The notes below the pieces were generated by a model, which was not told where the DNA came from, ran no database searches, and saw only the letters and a list, made by a program, of their open reading frames with translations. A stretch of DNA of 64,000 nucleotides, from positions 620,001-684,000 of the forward strand of contig NZ_JOAJ01000005.1 in assembly GCF_000720425.1 (NCBI RefSeq), given 5' to 3'. Shown in pieces: positions 34,924-43,737 of this stretch. Position 1 is the stretch's first letter. Every line of letters begins with the position of its first letter. The translations under genes and the position numbers were made by a program. This stretch comes from Nocardia rhamnosiphila NBRC 108938 (GTDB taxonomy: Bacteria > Actinomycetota > Actinomycetes > Mycobacteriales > Mycobacteriaceae).

Positions 34924-35670
34924 GTGTCCGAACCGATCGTCTACCGCTGGCATCTCACCGGTCTGCAGTTCAAGGTGCTGTGCGACGACCTCCGTCTCGG
35001 CGGCCTGCCGCGTCCGTTCACCTTCACCAGTGACACCAGGTTCGCCGACGACTACGAATGCGAGCGGAACGAGGTACGCGCGGGCCTGCGCGAAGTGACC
35101 GATCCGCGGTTCGACGCAATGGTCCGTGCGCTCACCAGGCCCGACATCATGGTTCTGGCGAATTTGTGGAACGAACGGCACCATACCGATCCGCAGCAAT
35201 GTCTCCGGGTGCACGCGGTTCGTCGTGATGATCGGGGCTATGTGATCACGCAGCGGCCGGGCGAGACCGTGGCCCACTCGGGCGGCTTCGACATCGCCGA
35301 ATGCAGTCCCGCGTTCCTGGCGCGGACGGTGGTCGGTCTGTTGCCCGAAGCCGGTGCGGGCCGCGACCCGCAGTCGGTGTCGGCCGGGCTCACCGCCGGG
35401 GGCGCGAACCCGGATGTCCGCGGGTTCCCCTCGTCCGGCGCCCCCTCCGTGTCGTCCGGACCGGATGCCGGGGTCCTGAAAGTGATCCAGGGCCGGCTGG
35501 GTTTCCGGGCGCGGGGAATCATCCATGTGGGTCTGGTCTGGCGAGATCTCCCGGGGGACGGCCGGTACGTGCTGGGTCCGGAAGCGGAACTGGTCGGTAT
35601 GGACGGCGCCGCGATGTGTGACTGGATCGAGGCGCGGATGGCGGAGATCATGGTCCGACTGGAGACGTAG
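34924..35670 (+). CDS. Second EspG-family ESX secretion-associated chaperone
   Basis: A 248-residue paralogue of the preceding protein, sharing [53 protein letters not shown] and [16 protein letters not shown]...DWIEARM, but without the acidic insertion. GTG 34924 starts six bases after the first EspG stop, with GAGGA upstream inside the previous gene. Two tandem EspG genes suggest either heterodimer formation or separate clients, for example the EspB-like and the large N-terminal WXG100-like protein. Confidence 0.82.
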   Translation: MSEPIVYRWHLTGLQFKVLCDDLRLGGLPRPFTFTSDTRFADDYECERNEVRAGLREVTDPRFDAMVRALTRPDIMVLANLWNERHHTDPQQCLRVHAVRRDDRGYVITQRPGETVAHSGGFDIAECSPAFLARTVVGLLPEAGAGRDPQSVSAGLTAGGANPDVRGFPSSGAPSVSSGPDAGVLKVIQGRLGFRARGIIHVGLVWRDLPGDGRYVLGPEAELVGMDGAAMCDWIEARMAEIMVRLET

Positions 35671-35777
35671 CCACCGCCGTAACCGTCGCGCCCCGCCCTC
35701 GAGCCGTGTCGATACCGCTCGTCCGGCGCGCGGTATCGTCACCGATGTTCATGACCTTTCGAACCAGAGGATGCGCC

Positions 35778-36554
35778 GTGACCGACTTCGAGACGATTCT
35801 GCTGGAGCGCAAGAATGGGGTCGCCCTCATCACGCTGAACCGGCCCAAGGCGCTGAACGCCCTCAACGCGCAGGTCCTCGACGATGTGATCGCCGCGCTC
35901 GACGAGGTCGAACGCGACGACGAGATCGGCGCCGTGGTGATCACCGGCTCCGATCGGGCCTTCGCCGCCGGCGCGGATATCAAGGAGATGCAGCCGAAGT
36001 CCTATATGGACATGTTCATGGACGACTATTTCGCCCGCTGGGAGCGGCTGGCCCAGTTCCGTAAGCCGACCATCGCGGCGGTCGCCGGTTATGCGTTGGG
36101 CGGTGGCTGTGAGCTGGCCATGATCTGCGACATCCTGATCGCCGCGGATACCGCCAAGTTCGGCCAGCCCGAGATCAAACTCGGCGTCATTCCCGGTATC
36201 GGTGGTTCGCAGCGGCTGACCCGGGCGGTCGGTAAGGCCAAGGCCATGGATCTGGTGCTCACCGGCCGCAATATGGATGCCGAGGAAGCCGAGCGCGCCG
36301 GCCTGGTGGCGCGGATCGTGCCCGCCGCCGAACTGCTGGACACCGCGCTGGAGGTCGCTGCCACCATCGCGTCGATGTCACTGCCGGTGGCCATGATCGC
36401 CAAGGAGGCGGTGAACCGGTCCTTCGAGACCACGCTGGGCGAGGGCCTGCGGTTCGAGCGGCGGGTGTTCCACTCGCTGTTCGCGACCGCGGACCAATCC
36501 GAGGGGATGGCGGCGTTCGTGGACAAGCGGCCCGCGAAGTTCACCAACCGCTGA
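35778..36554 (+). CDS. echA8: Enoyl-CoA hydratase (EchA8-like)
   Basis: A 258-residue crotonase, the length of mycobacterial EchA8 (about 257). Oxyanion-hole segments are [11 protein letters not shown] at ~62-72 and [12 protein letters not shown] at ~108-119. The catalytic glutamates are expected in GGGCELAM and [13 protein letters not shown], both present. It hydrates short trans-2-enoyl-CoA thioesters, including probably methacrylyl-CoA, the step missing from the valine operon in this window. GTG 35778 matches the family N-terminus ([22 protein letters not shown]); upstream ATGs at 35706-35751 lack it. Confidence 0.9.
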   Translation: MTDFETILLERKNGVALITLNRPKALNALNAQVLDDVIAALDEVERDDEIGAVVITGSDRAFAAGADIKEMQPKSYMDMFMDDYFARWERLAQFRKPTIAAVAGYALGGGCELAMICDILIAADTAKFGQPEIKLGVIPGIGGSQRLTRAVGKAKAMDLVLTGRNMDAEEAERAGLVARIVPAAELLDTALEVAATIASMSLPVAMIAKEAVNRSFETTLGEGLRFERRVFHSLFATADQSEGMAAFVDKRPAKFTNR

Positions 36555-36659
36555 TCTTCTCAGCGCGCGGGCCGGGCCCCGAGGCGACCGGTTCGGTACC
36601 CGGCGGCAGCGCACCCCGGAGACCGCGGCCCGCTTCGCCGGTGGCGGTGCGGGCCCGGT

Positions 36660-37712
36660 TCAGGGCGCGGGCGGCGCGTCCAAGATGTCGGTGGGCACGA
36701 AATTGGTCCGGGTGGGTTGCGCGGCCCCGTTCTGGGCCGTGAGCAGTCCGGCCACGGTCGCGCCGAGCCCGATCGTCACCGCCGCGGCCGCGTAGACCCT
36801 GCGCCGCCCGACCGCGGGCGGGGCCAGCGGCACCACCTGACCGCCCGCCCGGATATGCGCGGTGCGGATACCGGCGGCGGGCCGTTCGGCCGCGAACAGC
36901 AGCGCGCCGCGCGCCGAGACGTACTCCGGTTCGGAATCGCACACCACCGGCAGGTCCAGCAGTTCGGTCAAGCGGGTGCGCAGGGCCGGGTTACGGGCGC
37001 ACCCGCCGAGCAGGGCCACCGCGTCCGGTGCCGCCTCCGTCTGTTCGGCCACCCGGTGTACCAGCGTGGCGGCCGACTGCACCGCGTCCGCGCAGAGTTC
37101 GGCGAGGTCACTACGGGTGATCACCGCGCGTTCGGCGGTATCGGGGTCGGCGGCGGTCACGACACGGGCGCTGCTCAGCGCTTCCCGGTACCGGCGGGCC
37201 GCGGTTTCATCGGTGTACACACCGGCGGAGTCCAGCCATTCGCACAGCAGTTCGTTGTAGCCGTCGCCGCCCAACCCCGGGCAGTGGGCCCCGGCCAGCA
37301 CGGTATCGGTGCGGCAGTCGATCTGGGTGAGGGTCAGACCCGAGGAGCCCAGGTCGAACAGGGAGACCACCCCGGTTGTCGGCAGTTTCTCGGTGAACCT
37401 GAGGTAGCGCAACTGCGCCAGCGGCTCGTCCACCAGGGTGACGCGGCCGGTGCCGAGGGCATCACCCACCACGTCGGCCTGCTCCCGGTTGTGGCAGGTC
37501 ACCGCCGTCCCGGTGATGTACTCGTCGCGCCGGTCGGCGGCGCCGTACATCCGGCGGATCGCGATGAGGGCCGGTTCGGCCACCGAGGCGCGGGCCGGGC
37601 GGGGGATATGGCATCGATCGATCGGCGGCAGGTGCGGTTGATCCGAATGGGTGAGCACCGCACGCGCACCTGAGGCGCCTACTGATACCCCGAGAACCAG
37701 CACCATAAACAT
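36660..37712 (-). CDS. Hsp70/actin-fold ATPase-like membrane-associated protein
   Basis: A 350-residue protein. It starts with the phosphate-1-like VLGVSVGASGARAVL and has a phosphate-2-like SLFDLGSSGLTLTQID and an adenosine-loop-like AVALLGGCARNPALRTRL, i.e. an Hsp70-type nucleotide domain that is shorter than DnaK. Near residues 300-322 a hydrophobic segment (RRRVYAAAAVTIGLGATVAGLL) anchors it, followed by a short Pro-rich tail. Mycolate bacteria carry several such orphan proteins of unknown role. The start may be ATG 37712 or ATG 37706. Confidence 0.7.
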   Translation of the reverse strand: MFMVLVLGVSVGASGARAVLTHSDQPHLPPIDRCHIPRPARASVAEPALIAIRRMYGAADRRDEYITGTAVTCHNREQADVVGDALGTGRVTLVDEPLAQLRYLRFTEKLPTTGVVSLFDLGSSGLTLTQIDCRTDTVLAGAHCPGLGGDGYNELLCEWLDSAGVYTDETAARRYREALSSARVVTAADPDTAERAVITRSDLAELCADAVQSAATLVHRVAEQTEAAPDAVALLGGCARNPALRTRLTELLDLPVVCDSEPEYVSARGALLFAAERPAAGIRTAHIRAGGQVVPLAPPAVGRRRVYAAAAVTIGLGATVAGLLTAQNGAAQPTRTNFVPTDILDAPPAP

Positions 37713-37875
37713 ATGGTGCGCCGCGGGCCGGTCGTTGCCAAGCCGAACCCCCGAGAAATTCGCTGAACGGGTGCCCGGCTGTGATGTTCTCGCTGCCGAT
37801 CCGGCCCGGCAAACATCCGATATGACCTGGTCGAAGCCTGGTTTTCCGGGCCCGCGCCGACCGGCCGGGATACGG

Positions 37876-38430
37876 TCAGGGTTCGGCCCAGCGGGCCGGT
37901 TCCTCGCCGGTGTCGAAGTCGCCCGCGGTGTGCCGGAACTCGGTGAGCAACTGCAGCAGCGTCCGCAACCGGTCGGGCGGCAGCTCGGGCCGCGCGAACA
38001 CGCGCTCGTTCAGATAACCGGTGGCCTCGGCGACGAGAGCCCTTCCGGCATCGGTGATCTCGATGAGCGTGGCCCGCCGGTCGTTGGGATGCGGTACCCG
38101 GTTCACCAGCCCCGCCGCCTCCAGCCGGTCGACCGAATTGGTGACGCTGGTCGGGTGCACCTGCAGCCGGGCACTGGCCACCGCCATCGGCAGCGCACCG
38201 GTCGCGCTGAAGTTCAGCAGTTGCAGCAGTTCGTAGCGCGAGAAGGTCAGGCCGGTCGGGCGCAGCGCTTCGTCGACGCGCGCCATGACGATCTGCTGGG
38301 CGCGGACCAGTGAGGTCACCGCGGCCATCCCGTCGGCGACCGCACCCCATCCGTGGCCGACCCATTGACGGTGGGCCTCCTGGATCGGGTCGAGGGGTAG
38401 CGGGCGGGGGCGAGACATGTGTTCGATCAT
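37876..38430 (-). CDS. MarR-family transcriptional regulator
   Basis: A 184-residue winged-helix regulator. The recognition region is ASARLQVHPTSVTNSVDRLEAAGLV and the wing is VPHPNDRRATLIEITDAGRALV, both classic MarR. ATG 38430 has GAGG about ten bases upstream. The frame up to 38496 has no support. The nearest candidate target is the Hsp70-like gene on the same strand, 163 bases downstream; ligand and regulon are unknown. Confidence 0.85.
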   Translation of the reverse strand: MIEHMSRPRPLPLDPIQEAHRQWVGHGWGAVADGMAAVTSLVRAQQIVMARVDEALRPTGLTFSRYELLQLLNFSATGALPMAVASARLQVHPTSVTNSVDRLEAAGLVNRVPHPNDRRATLIEITDAGRALVAEATGYLNERVFARPELPPDRLRTLLQLLTEFRHTAGDFDTGEEPARWAEP

Positions 38431-38597
38431 TGCACGGCGCCTCGCCGGTGAGCCGCGTCGTGGGCGCCCGCCGGTGGCGGGTGTCACCCGCGGCACCGGG
38501 CCGCGCTGCCACCGGTCCGGGCGCTGTCACCGGTTGCGATCCGGCTGAGCGCAACTGTGTGCCGTGCGGCGGCGGCGCGCAATGATCATCTGGTCAC

Positions 38598-38669
38598 GCG
38601 GGCGTGGCTGAGTGGTTCAGGCAACGGTCTGCAAAGCCGTTTACGCGGGTTCGATTCCCGCCGCTCGCT
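38598..38669 (+). tRNA. tRNA-Cys (anticodon GCA)
   Basis: A 72-nt cloverleaf. The acceptor stem GCGGGCG (38598-38604) pairs with CGCTCGC (38662-38668) with one G-U, the anticodon stem-loop ACGGT-CTGCAAA-GCCGT gives anticodon GCA, and the T-arm is GCGGG-TTCGATT-CCCGC. The discriminator is T, as expected for tRNA-Cys. CCA is not encoded. Confidence 0.95.
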
Positions 38670-38733
38670 CGGTATGCGGGCCCGGGCCGGAATCGTTCGC
38701 GATTCCGGCCCGGGCCGCGCGCGGGCCGGGCCG

Positions 38734-40146
38734 TCAGGTGATGCCCGAGAAATCCCGCAGCACAACGTGATTGCGATCGGCGAAGGTGCCGAGCGTGTAC
38801 TCGGGAAGCAGGCCGAAGTATTCGGCGCGGGTCAGTGTGCTCCAGCGCCGGGATTCCGGGGTGCGGGTCTTGTAGAAGTTCACCGTGTAACCACCCTCGT
38901 AGATCCGCAGCAGGCCGTACCCGCCCGGATACTCCTTGATCGCGGCGACTTCCAGGAATTCCACCGCGCAGGCGGTATCCGGCCGGGTCCGGCGGGTGCG
39001 GTGGGTATGGCCGCTGTGCTGCAGGAAGACCCCCGGCGCGTCCTCGTACAACCGCTGTAACCGCAGCGCGGTCTCGCGGTCGAGTACGAAACCGGGCCCG
39101 GCCGTATTGGTGAGCCCGGCCTCCACGGTGACCGGATGATGACCGAAGACCAGTGTGGGACGGTCCGGTTCGGCGCGCAGCAGTTCGGCGACCCGGTCCA
39201 ACTGCGCGGCGTCGAGTACCCCGCCCGCGCCGTCCAGAGCGCTGGTATCCAGGCCGAGGATGCGCAAACCGCCGAGTTCGTGTTCGACCACCTGTTGCCG
39301 GGGTCCGAAAACCTCACTCCAGCAATCACGGTGGTCCGCGGCGCCGGGAACCGCCGGGCAGTCCGCGTACTCCGCGCCCGTGTGCGGGCGGTCGTGGTTC
39401 CCGCGTACGGCGAGACAGTCCTGACCGTCGATGCCCCAGTGGTCCAGCCGGGAGCGCACCGCGCGCACCTGCGCGGGTGTGGCCTCGGCGGTCAGGTCAC
39501 CGGCCAGCAGCAGTAGTTCCGCGCCGCGATCGGGGCGGCGCAGATCGCCGAGGACGGCGTCGAACATGACCTCCGGATACGGCGGCACGCCCGGTTCCTG
39601 GCGAATACCGGGCGGCAGCCCACCCGCCACCAGGCCGCTCACGGTCTCCCCGTAGTGGACGTCGTTGGCCAGCGCCAGGGTGCGCAGCAGCCGTCCCGGC
39701 GGCGGTACCAGGGTGGTGAACGTCGCGGTGGATTCCGGAGTGCCGGGCGCGCCGGTCGCGACCGATAGCGCGGGCGTCGCCCGAACCCCGGCCGATCGTG
39801 CCTCGAACCGGTAGGCGCGGCCCGGTTCGAGACCGTCGATCTGCGCGTAATGGAAGGGGGTGGCGCTCGCGGAAGCCCAGACCGGCCGGAGCGGGCGGGC
39901 ACTGTCCGCCGGGCCGAGCAGTAGCTCACCGTCGGTGGGTACCGGGGTCGCGCTGCCGGGGTCGCGGCTGGTCCAGGTGAGCACGGCGGCGGTATCGGTG
40001 ACCGTGACGACTTCCAGGTCGGTCGCCCGCACCGGGCCGGGCGCCGCGGCCGCTCGGCCCGCGCCGGAGAGTCCGGCGGCGGGCAGCAGTGCCGCGAGGC
40101 CGAGCGCGCCCAGTACGGTGCGGCGTGAGGGCCCGCAGCAGCTCAT
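38734..40146 (-). CDS. Tat-exported metallophosphoesterase
   Basis: A 470-residue calcineurin-like phosphoesterase. The N-terminus has a twin-arginine signal (R8-R9 in SRRTVLGALGL, hydrophobic core, AAAAP cleavage area), so it is exported folded. A fibronectin-like domain occupies ~40-145, then the catalytic domain shows NDVHYGE, LLLAGDLTAEA, VRGNHDRP, FGHHP and HSGHTHR, giving the full set of metal ligands. The substrate is unknown; related exported enzymes act on phospholipids or nucleotides. It is preceded on its strand by a membrane protein 16 bases away and ends convergent with tRNA-Cys. Confidence 0.85.
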   Translation of the reverse strand: MSCCGPSRRTVLGALGLAALLPAAGLSGAGRAAAAPGPVRATDLEVVTVTDTAAVLTWTSRDPGSATPVPTDGELLLGPADSARPLRPVWASASATPFHYAQIDGLEPGRAYRFEARSAGVRATPALSVATGAPGTPESTATFTTLVPPPGRLLRTLALANDVHYGETVSGLVAGGLPPGIRQEPGVPPYPEVMFDAVLGDLRRPDRGAELLLLAGDLTAEATPAQVRAVRSRLDHWGIDGQDCLAVRGNHDRPHTGAEYADCPAVPGAADHRDCWSEVFGPRQQVVEHELGGLRILGLDTSALDGAGGVLDAAQLDRVAELLRAEPDRPTLVFGHHPVTVEAGLTNTAGPGFVLDRETALRLQRLYEDAPGVFLQHSGHTHRTRRTRPDTACAVEFLEVAAIKEYPGGYGLLRIYEGGYTVNFYKTRTPESRRWSTLTRAEYFGLLPEYTLGTFADRNHVVLRDFSGIT

Positions 40147-40162
40147 CGGCGCCCGCCGTCGA

Positions 40163-40702
40163 TCATTTCGGGCCGCTGTCGGAGGAGGAGCAGACCCGCC
40201 AATCGCCGTCCTCTTTCACGAGGCTCTCTTCGGAACTGTCGTCCATCTGCTCGTCGTCGCCCCCGCCCGGCGCCGACAGGCTGAACTTGCCCTTGATCTC
40301 GGCTTTCGCGCGGTCACCGGTCACGACGATATTGTCGACCGAGTCGATATGGACAGTGAATCCGAGCTTCTCGGCCTCGGACTTCTCCGCGTCCGACATG
40401 GCATCGAATTCGTCCCGGTCGGCCTTGCAGGCCAACCCGGTGGCGGCCGCGAAACCGTCGTCGCTGAGCGTGTCGTAGAACTCGCGCAGCGAGGCCTCGA
40501 TCTGCTGGTCGTCGGAGGACAGCGGGGTCCGTCCTTGCAGAGTCAGCACCACCACGGCGGCGATGGCGGCGACGACCACGAGCGCGGCCACTACCCCGCC
40601 CACGATGAGGCCGGTCCGGCGCTTCCGCGGCGGCCGGGGGTGGCCGGGCCGAGTGCCGTCGGGCGGCTGCGGCCCGGTCGGGCCTGCCGGTGGCTGAGTC
40701 AA
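40163..40702 (-). CDS. Single-pass membrane protein with DUF4878/lumazine-binding-like domain
   Basis: A 179-residue protein. The Pro-rich cytoplasmic N-terminus (~1-28) is followed by one transmembrane segment at ~31-55 (TGLIVGGVVAALVVVAAIAAVVVLT) and an extracytoplasmic domain. In that domain, ASLREFYDTLSDDGFAAATGLAC, a TVHIDSVDNIVVTGDRAKAEI strand pair and a terminal DGDWRVCSS look like the small NTF2-like fold of Rv0361-type proteins; two Cys may form a disulfide. It precedes the exported phosphoesterase and is probably cotranscribed with it. Confidence 0.65.
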   Translation of the reverse strand: MTQPPAGPTGPQPPDGTRPGHPRPPRKRRTGLIVGGVVAALVVVAAIAAVVVLTLQGRTPLSSDDQQIEASLREFYDTLSDDGFAAATGLACKADRDEFDAMSDAEKSEAEKLGFTVHIDSVDNIVVTGDRAKAEIKGKFSLSAPGGGDDEQMDDSSEESLVKEDGDWRVCSSSDSGPK

Positions 40703-40863
40703 AACATTCTCCGTTCCCGGGGGATTTTCCCGAACACTACGACACCGCCCGCGTCGAAGTCCGGTACGGCGGGTCGCGCGGGCCGAGTGCTCCGCGCGCG
40801 CAACCGCGTCGGCGCTCCTACACTCCTTTCGGCGGTATCCGACGATGCGTGGAGGTTCGTTCT

Positions 40864-41895
40864 ATGTCCGGTCGTGGTGTCCATCTGTGCGGCAGTGTGC
40901 CGCTCCCCGACGCCGCGGCGGTCTTCGCGCAGGTCGCTACCCGTCTGGGTGGGCATATCACCCGAGTCCCCGACGGTGAGACCGGCGAGCGCGACAACTT
41001 TGTGGTGTGGCAGCTGCCCCGGCTGCAGGCGCACCCCGGCCTCGTCACTGTGCCGCCGCCGAGCCCGGAATACGGACCGAGCGAACGGGTGCAGCCGGCA
41101 CCCGGTATCGACGCGGCGACAATCGATTTCGGCACGCTCGGATATGCGCAGGCCGCTCGCGCGTCATGGCGGGTGTTCGAACAGCTCCGCGCGCAGGGCG
41201 TGCTCCGGCCCGGCGTCCGATTCCAGGTGGGTCTACCGACCCCGATCTCGGTGATCGGCGCGTTCGTCGCGGGCCCCCAGGCGGAACTGGAGATCCGTTA
41301 CGAGGCAGCGATCCTGGCCGAATTGGATCAGATCACCTCGGCGATTCCCCATGAGGATCTGGCGATCCAATGGGACGCACCGGTCGAATTCGCGCTGTTC
41401 GAAGGTGTCTTCCCGTGTTGGTTCGGCGACGACTATCCAGCCCGGCTGGGCGGCGTGATCGAGCGGCTCTCCCGTCTCGGTGATGCGGTTCCCACCGGGG
41501 TGGAGCTGGGCTATCACCTCTGCTACGGCGATTTCGGCCATCGGCATTTCGTCGAGCCCGCCGACACTTCGAAATTGGTCGATGTGGCCTCCGGTGTCGC
41601 CACCGTGCTGAAGCGCCCGTTGAACTGGATCCACCTGCCCGTCCCGAAGGGGCGCACGGACGCTGCGTATTTCGCCCCGCTGACGGGCCTGGCGACAGAA
41701 CCGGAGACCACACTCTACCTGGGCCTGGTGCACGCCTCCGATGGTTTCGACGGTGCTCGCCGCCGCATCAAGGCCGCGGCCGAGTTCGTGCCCGAGTTCG
41801 GTATCGCCACCGAATGCGGTTTCGGCCGCCGACCGGCCGCCCAGGTTCCGGAGCTGCTGGATTTGCACGCTCGTCTGGCGAATTCATTGGATTGA
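40864..41895 (+). CDS. MetE/UroD-like fold protein of unknown function
   Basis: A 343-residue protein resembling the C-terminal catalytic barrel of cobalamin-independent methionine synthase and uroporphyrinogen decarboxylase. It shows GSVPLPDAAAVFAQV, RVPDGETGERDNFVVWQ, FQVGLPTPISVIGAFV, LAIQWDAPVEFALFEG, GVELGYHLCYGDFGH and a terminal ATECGFGRRP whose Cys sits where MetE has a zinc ligand. It lacks the N-terminal folate half of MetE, so methionine synthesis is unlikely; some methyl-transfer role is possible. ATG 40864 is chosen; the frame upstream to 40690 runs through the divergent gene's 5' region. Confidence 0.65.
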   Translation: MSGRGVHLCGSVPLPDAAAVFAQVATRLGGHITRVPDGETGERDNFVVWQLPRLQAHPGLVTVPPPSPEYGPSERVQPAPGIDAATIDFGTLGYAQAARASWRVFEQLRAQGVLRPGVRFQVGLPTPISVIGAFVAGPQAELEIRYEAAILAELDQITSAIPHEDLAIQWDAPVEFALFEGVFPCWFGDDYPARLGGVIERLSRLGDAVPTGVELGYHLCYGDFGHRHFVEPADTSKLVDVASGVATVLKRPLNWIHLPVPKGRTDAAYFAPLTGLATEPETTLYLGLVHASDGFDGARRRIKAAAEFVPEFGIATECGFGRRPAAQVPELLDLHARLANSLD

Positions 41896-41920
41896 GGCGT
41901 TCCGCGAGATCGCCGAGACG

Positions 41921-42220
41921 GTGCATTTCGCACTGTGCCGGGCCGGCTTCGACAGCTCCTATCTCCGCGCCAACGGCATCTTCGTCGTCTCGGAGAACGG
42001 TGCCGATATCGAGGAGTCGTCTCCGTTCGCCCCGGCCGTCGCCTTCGACGACTACGAGAACCTGGTCCCCACCTGCCTGCGCTACCTGTCGCGCCCTACC
42101 GAGCGTGCGGCCCGGACCAAGGTGGGCCGGGCGATCATGCGGAGCCGATCGGCCACCGAATACATCGCCGCGGCGGTGGCGGCACTCCGCCCCGGCGATC
42201 CGGCAGCGGCCGAGGCCTGA
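41921..42220 (+). pseudogene. Orphan reading frame, possible C-terminal remnant of a glycosyltransferase-like protein
   Basis: An open frame with genuine-looking codon use runs from about 41888 to TGA 42220, but it has no good start: GTG 41921 would give 99 residues, and the frame otherwise opens inside the preceding gene. The translation FDSSYLRANGIFVVSEN, PFAPAVAFDDYENLVP and LRYLSRPTERAARTKVGRA resembles the tail of glycosyltransferase or CgeB-like proteins. It could be a remnant, a frameshifted gene or a coupled small gene whose initiation overlaps the upstream stop. I cannot decide from sequence alone. Confidence 0.4.
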
Positions 42221-42230
42221 CCCTCCGATC

Positions 42231-42285
42231 GTCAACCCAGGGTTGACGAAGCTGATATCGTCAACTAGAAGTTGACGATATCAGC
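42231..42285. promoter_or_regulatory. Double inverted-repeat operator upstream of FAD monooxygenase
   Basis: GTCAACCCAGGGTTGAC (42231-42247) is a palindrome with one central base. GCTGATATCGTCAAC (42251-42265) and GTTGACGATATCAGC (42271-42285) are perfect 15-base inverted repeats around TAGAA. Four GTTGAC/GTCAAC half-sites thus occur in 46 bases, directly before the monooxygenase. This looks like a TetR- or MarR-type operator, but no such regulator gene is adjacent. Confidence 0.7.
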
Positions 42286-42311
42286 CGAGTGGCAGACCTC
42301 CAGGAGTGGCA

Positions 42312-43520
42312 GTGGACGATCACAAGAACGCGGTGCGCAACCCCAGCGGTCGCGGGACGAAACGCGCGGTGGTGGTGGGCGCCGGCATCGCCGGGCTGGC
42401 CGCGGCATTGCGGATGCACCGGGCAGGCTGGGAAGTCGTCGTGCTCGAGCGGGCACCCACGCGGCGCAGCAGCGGCTATCTGCTGAACCTGCACGGGCCC
42501 GGATACGACGCCGCCGAGCGACTCGGTCTCGTGCCCGCGCTCGCTCCGCGCGATATCGGGTTCTTCACCTCGGTGCTCGTCCACGCCGACGGCCGGGAGA
42601 AGTTCACCGTTCCCGCCGCCGTCGCGCAGGCCGCGGTGGGGGACCGGGCGCTGAGCCTTTTCCGCGGCGACCTGGAATCGGCGCTGTACGACGCGGTGGC
42701 CGAACACGTCGATATCCGATTCGGCACCACGGTGCGGGCGGTGACCCAGGAACCCGGTGCCGTCGAGGCCACCCTGAGCGACGGCAACCGCCTGCGGGCC
42801 GATCTGCTCATCGGCGCCGACGGTGTGCACTCCCGGATCCGTGACCTGGTCTTCGGTCCCGAATCCGACTATCTGGTCGAGCTGAACCACATGGTGGGCG
42901 CCTTCCCGCTCGACACCGTGCCCGAGCATGTGGCCGAAGGGGTCGGCACGACCTTCCTCGGGCCCCGGCGCACCGCCGCGGTGATGAACCTGGGCCCGGA
43001 CCGGTCCTCGGCGTTCTTCACCTACCGCAGCCCCGACCCGGCGGCCGAGCTCGCCCTCGGCGCCGCACCGGCGCTCACCGCGGCGTTCGGTGATCTGGGT
43101 CGTGGGGTGGCCGAAGCTCTCCGGCAACTCGCCGCCGACCCGGCCGACGCCTACTTCGACTCGGTCGGCCAGATCGTCATCGACCGGTGGAGTAGCGGTC
43201 GGGTCGTGCTTCTGGGCGATGCCGCCTGGTGCGTGACGGTCTTCGCCGGCTACGGCGCGGCCCTGGCCCTCGATGGCGCCGACCGGCTCGGTGCCGCACT
43301 CGCGGCCCACGGCGACGACCTCACCACCGCCCTCGATACGTGGGAGCAATCGCTGCGTCCGGAGGTCCGCAAGCGGCAAGCTCTCGCTCGTAAGGGGATC
43401 AGCCGATTCGCCCCACCCACTCGCGCGCATGTCTGGGCCGGGGATCTCATGCTGCGCGCCATCCAACTCCCGGGTATCCGAGGACTCGTTCAGCGCTCGA
43501 TCCAGCGCGCGAACAACTAG
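42312..43520 (+). CDS. FAD-dependent monooxygenase (group A flavoprotein)
   Basis: A 402-residue flavoprotein of the p-hydroxybenzoate hydroxylase type. The FAD site VVVGAGIAGLAAALRMHRAG is near 20-40, the DG motif is LIGADGVHSRIRD near 165-178 and the GD motif VVLLGDAAWCVT near 297-308. Such enzymes hydroxylate aromatic or polyketide compounds; Tet(X)-like rifampicin or tetracycline-modifying enzymes belong to the same class. GTG 42312 has AGGAG at 42302-42306 with good spacing; GTG 42306 overlaps that site. The operator next to it implies induction by a small molecule. Confidence 0.88.
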   Translation: MDDHKNAVRNPSGRGTKRAVVVGAGIAGLAAALRMHRAGWEVVVLERAPTRRSSGYLLNLHGPGYDAAERLGLVPALAPRDIGFFTSVLVHADGREKFTVPAAVAQAAVGDRALSLFRGDLESALYDAVAEHVDIRFGTTVRAVTQEPGAVEATLSDGNRLRADLLIGADGVHSRIRDLVFGPESDYLVELNHMVGAFPLDTVPEHVAEGVGTTFLGPRRTAAVMNLGPDRSSAFFTYRSPDPAAELALGAAPALTAAFGDLGRGVAEALRQLAADPADAYFDSVGQIVIDRWSSGRVVLLGDAAWCVTVFAGYGAALALDGADRLGAALAAHGDDLTTALDTWEQSLRPEVRKRQALARKGISRFAPPTRAHVWAGDLMLRAIQLPGIRGLVQRSIQRANN

Positions 43521-43737
43521 CCGCCGCCCGCCGGGCGCCGCGCCGACCTGGGGCCGGGCTCGGGTGGATATGCCCGCGGCGCGGGCCGCGTCGGTACCGC
43601 GAGGCGCGGACCATCGGTGTATCCCATTTCGAAAGTGGATAGAAATCGCTGTTTGCTTGTTTCCGGTCGCGGGGATGCGGTACGCGGCGAATGAGTCGGG
43701 GGCCAGGAGAAAATTCGCGGTGAAGGAGATGGGAACG

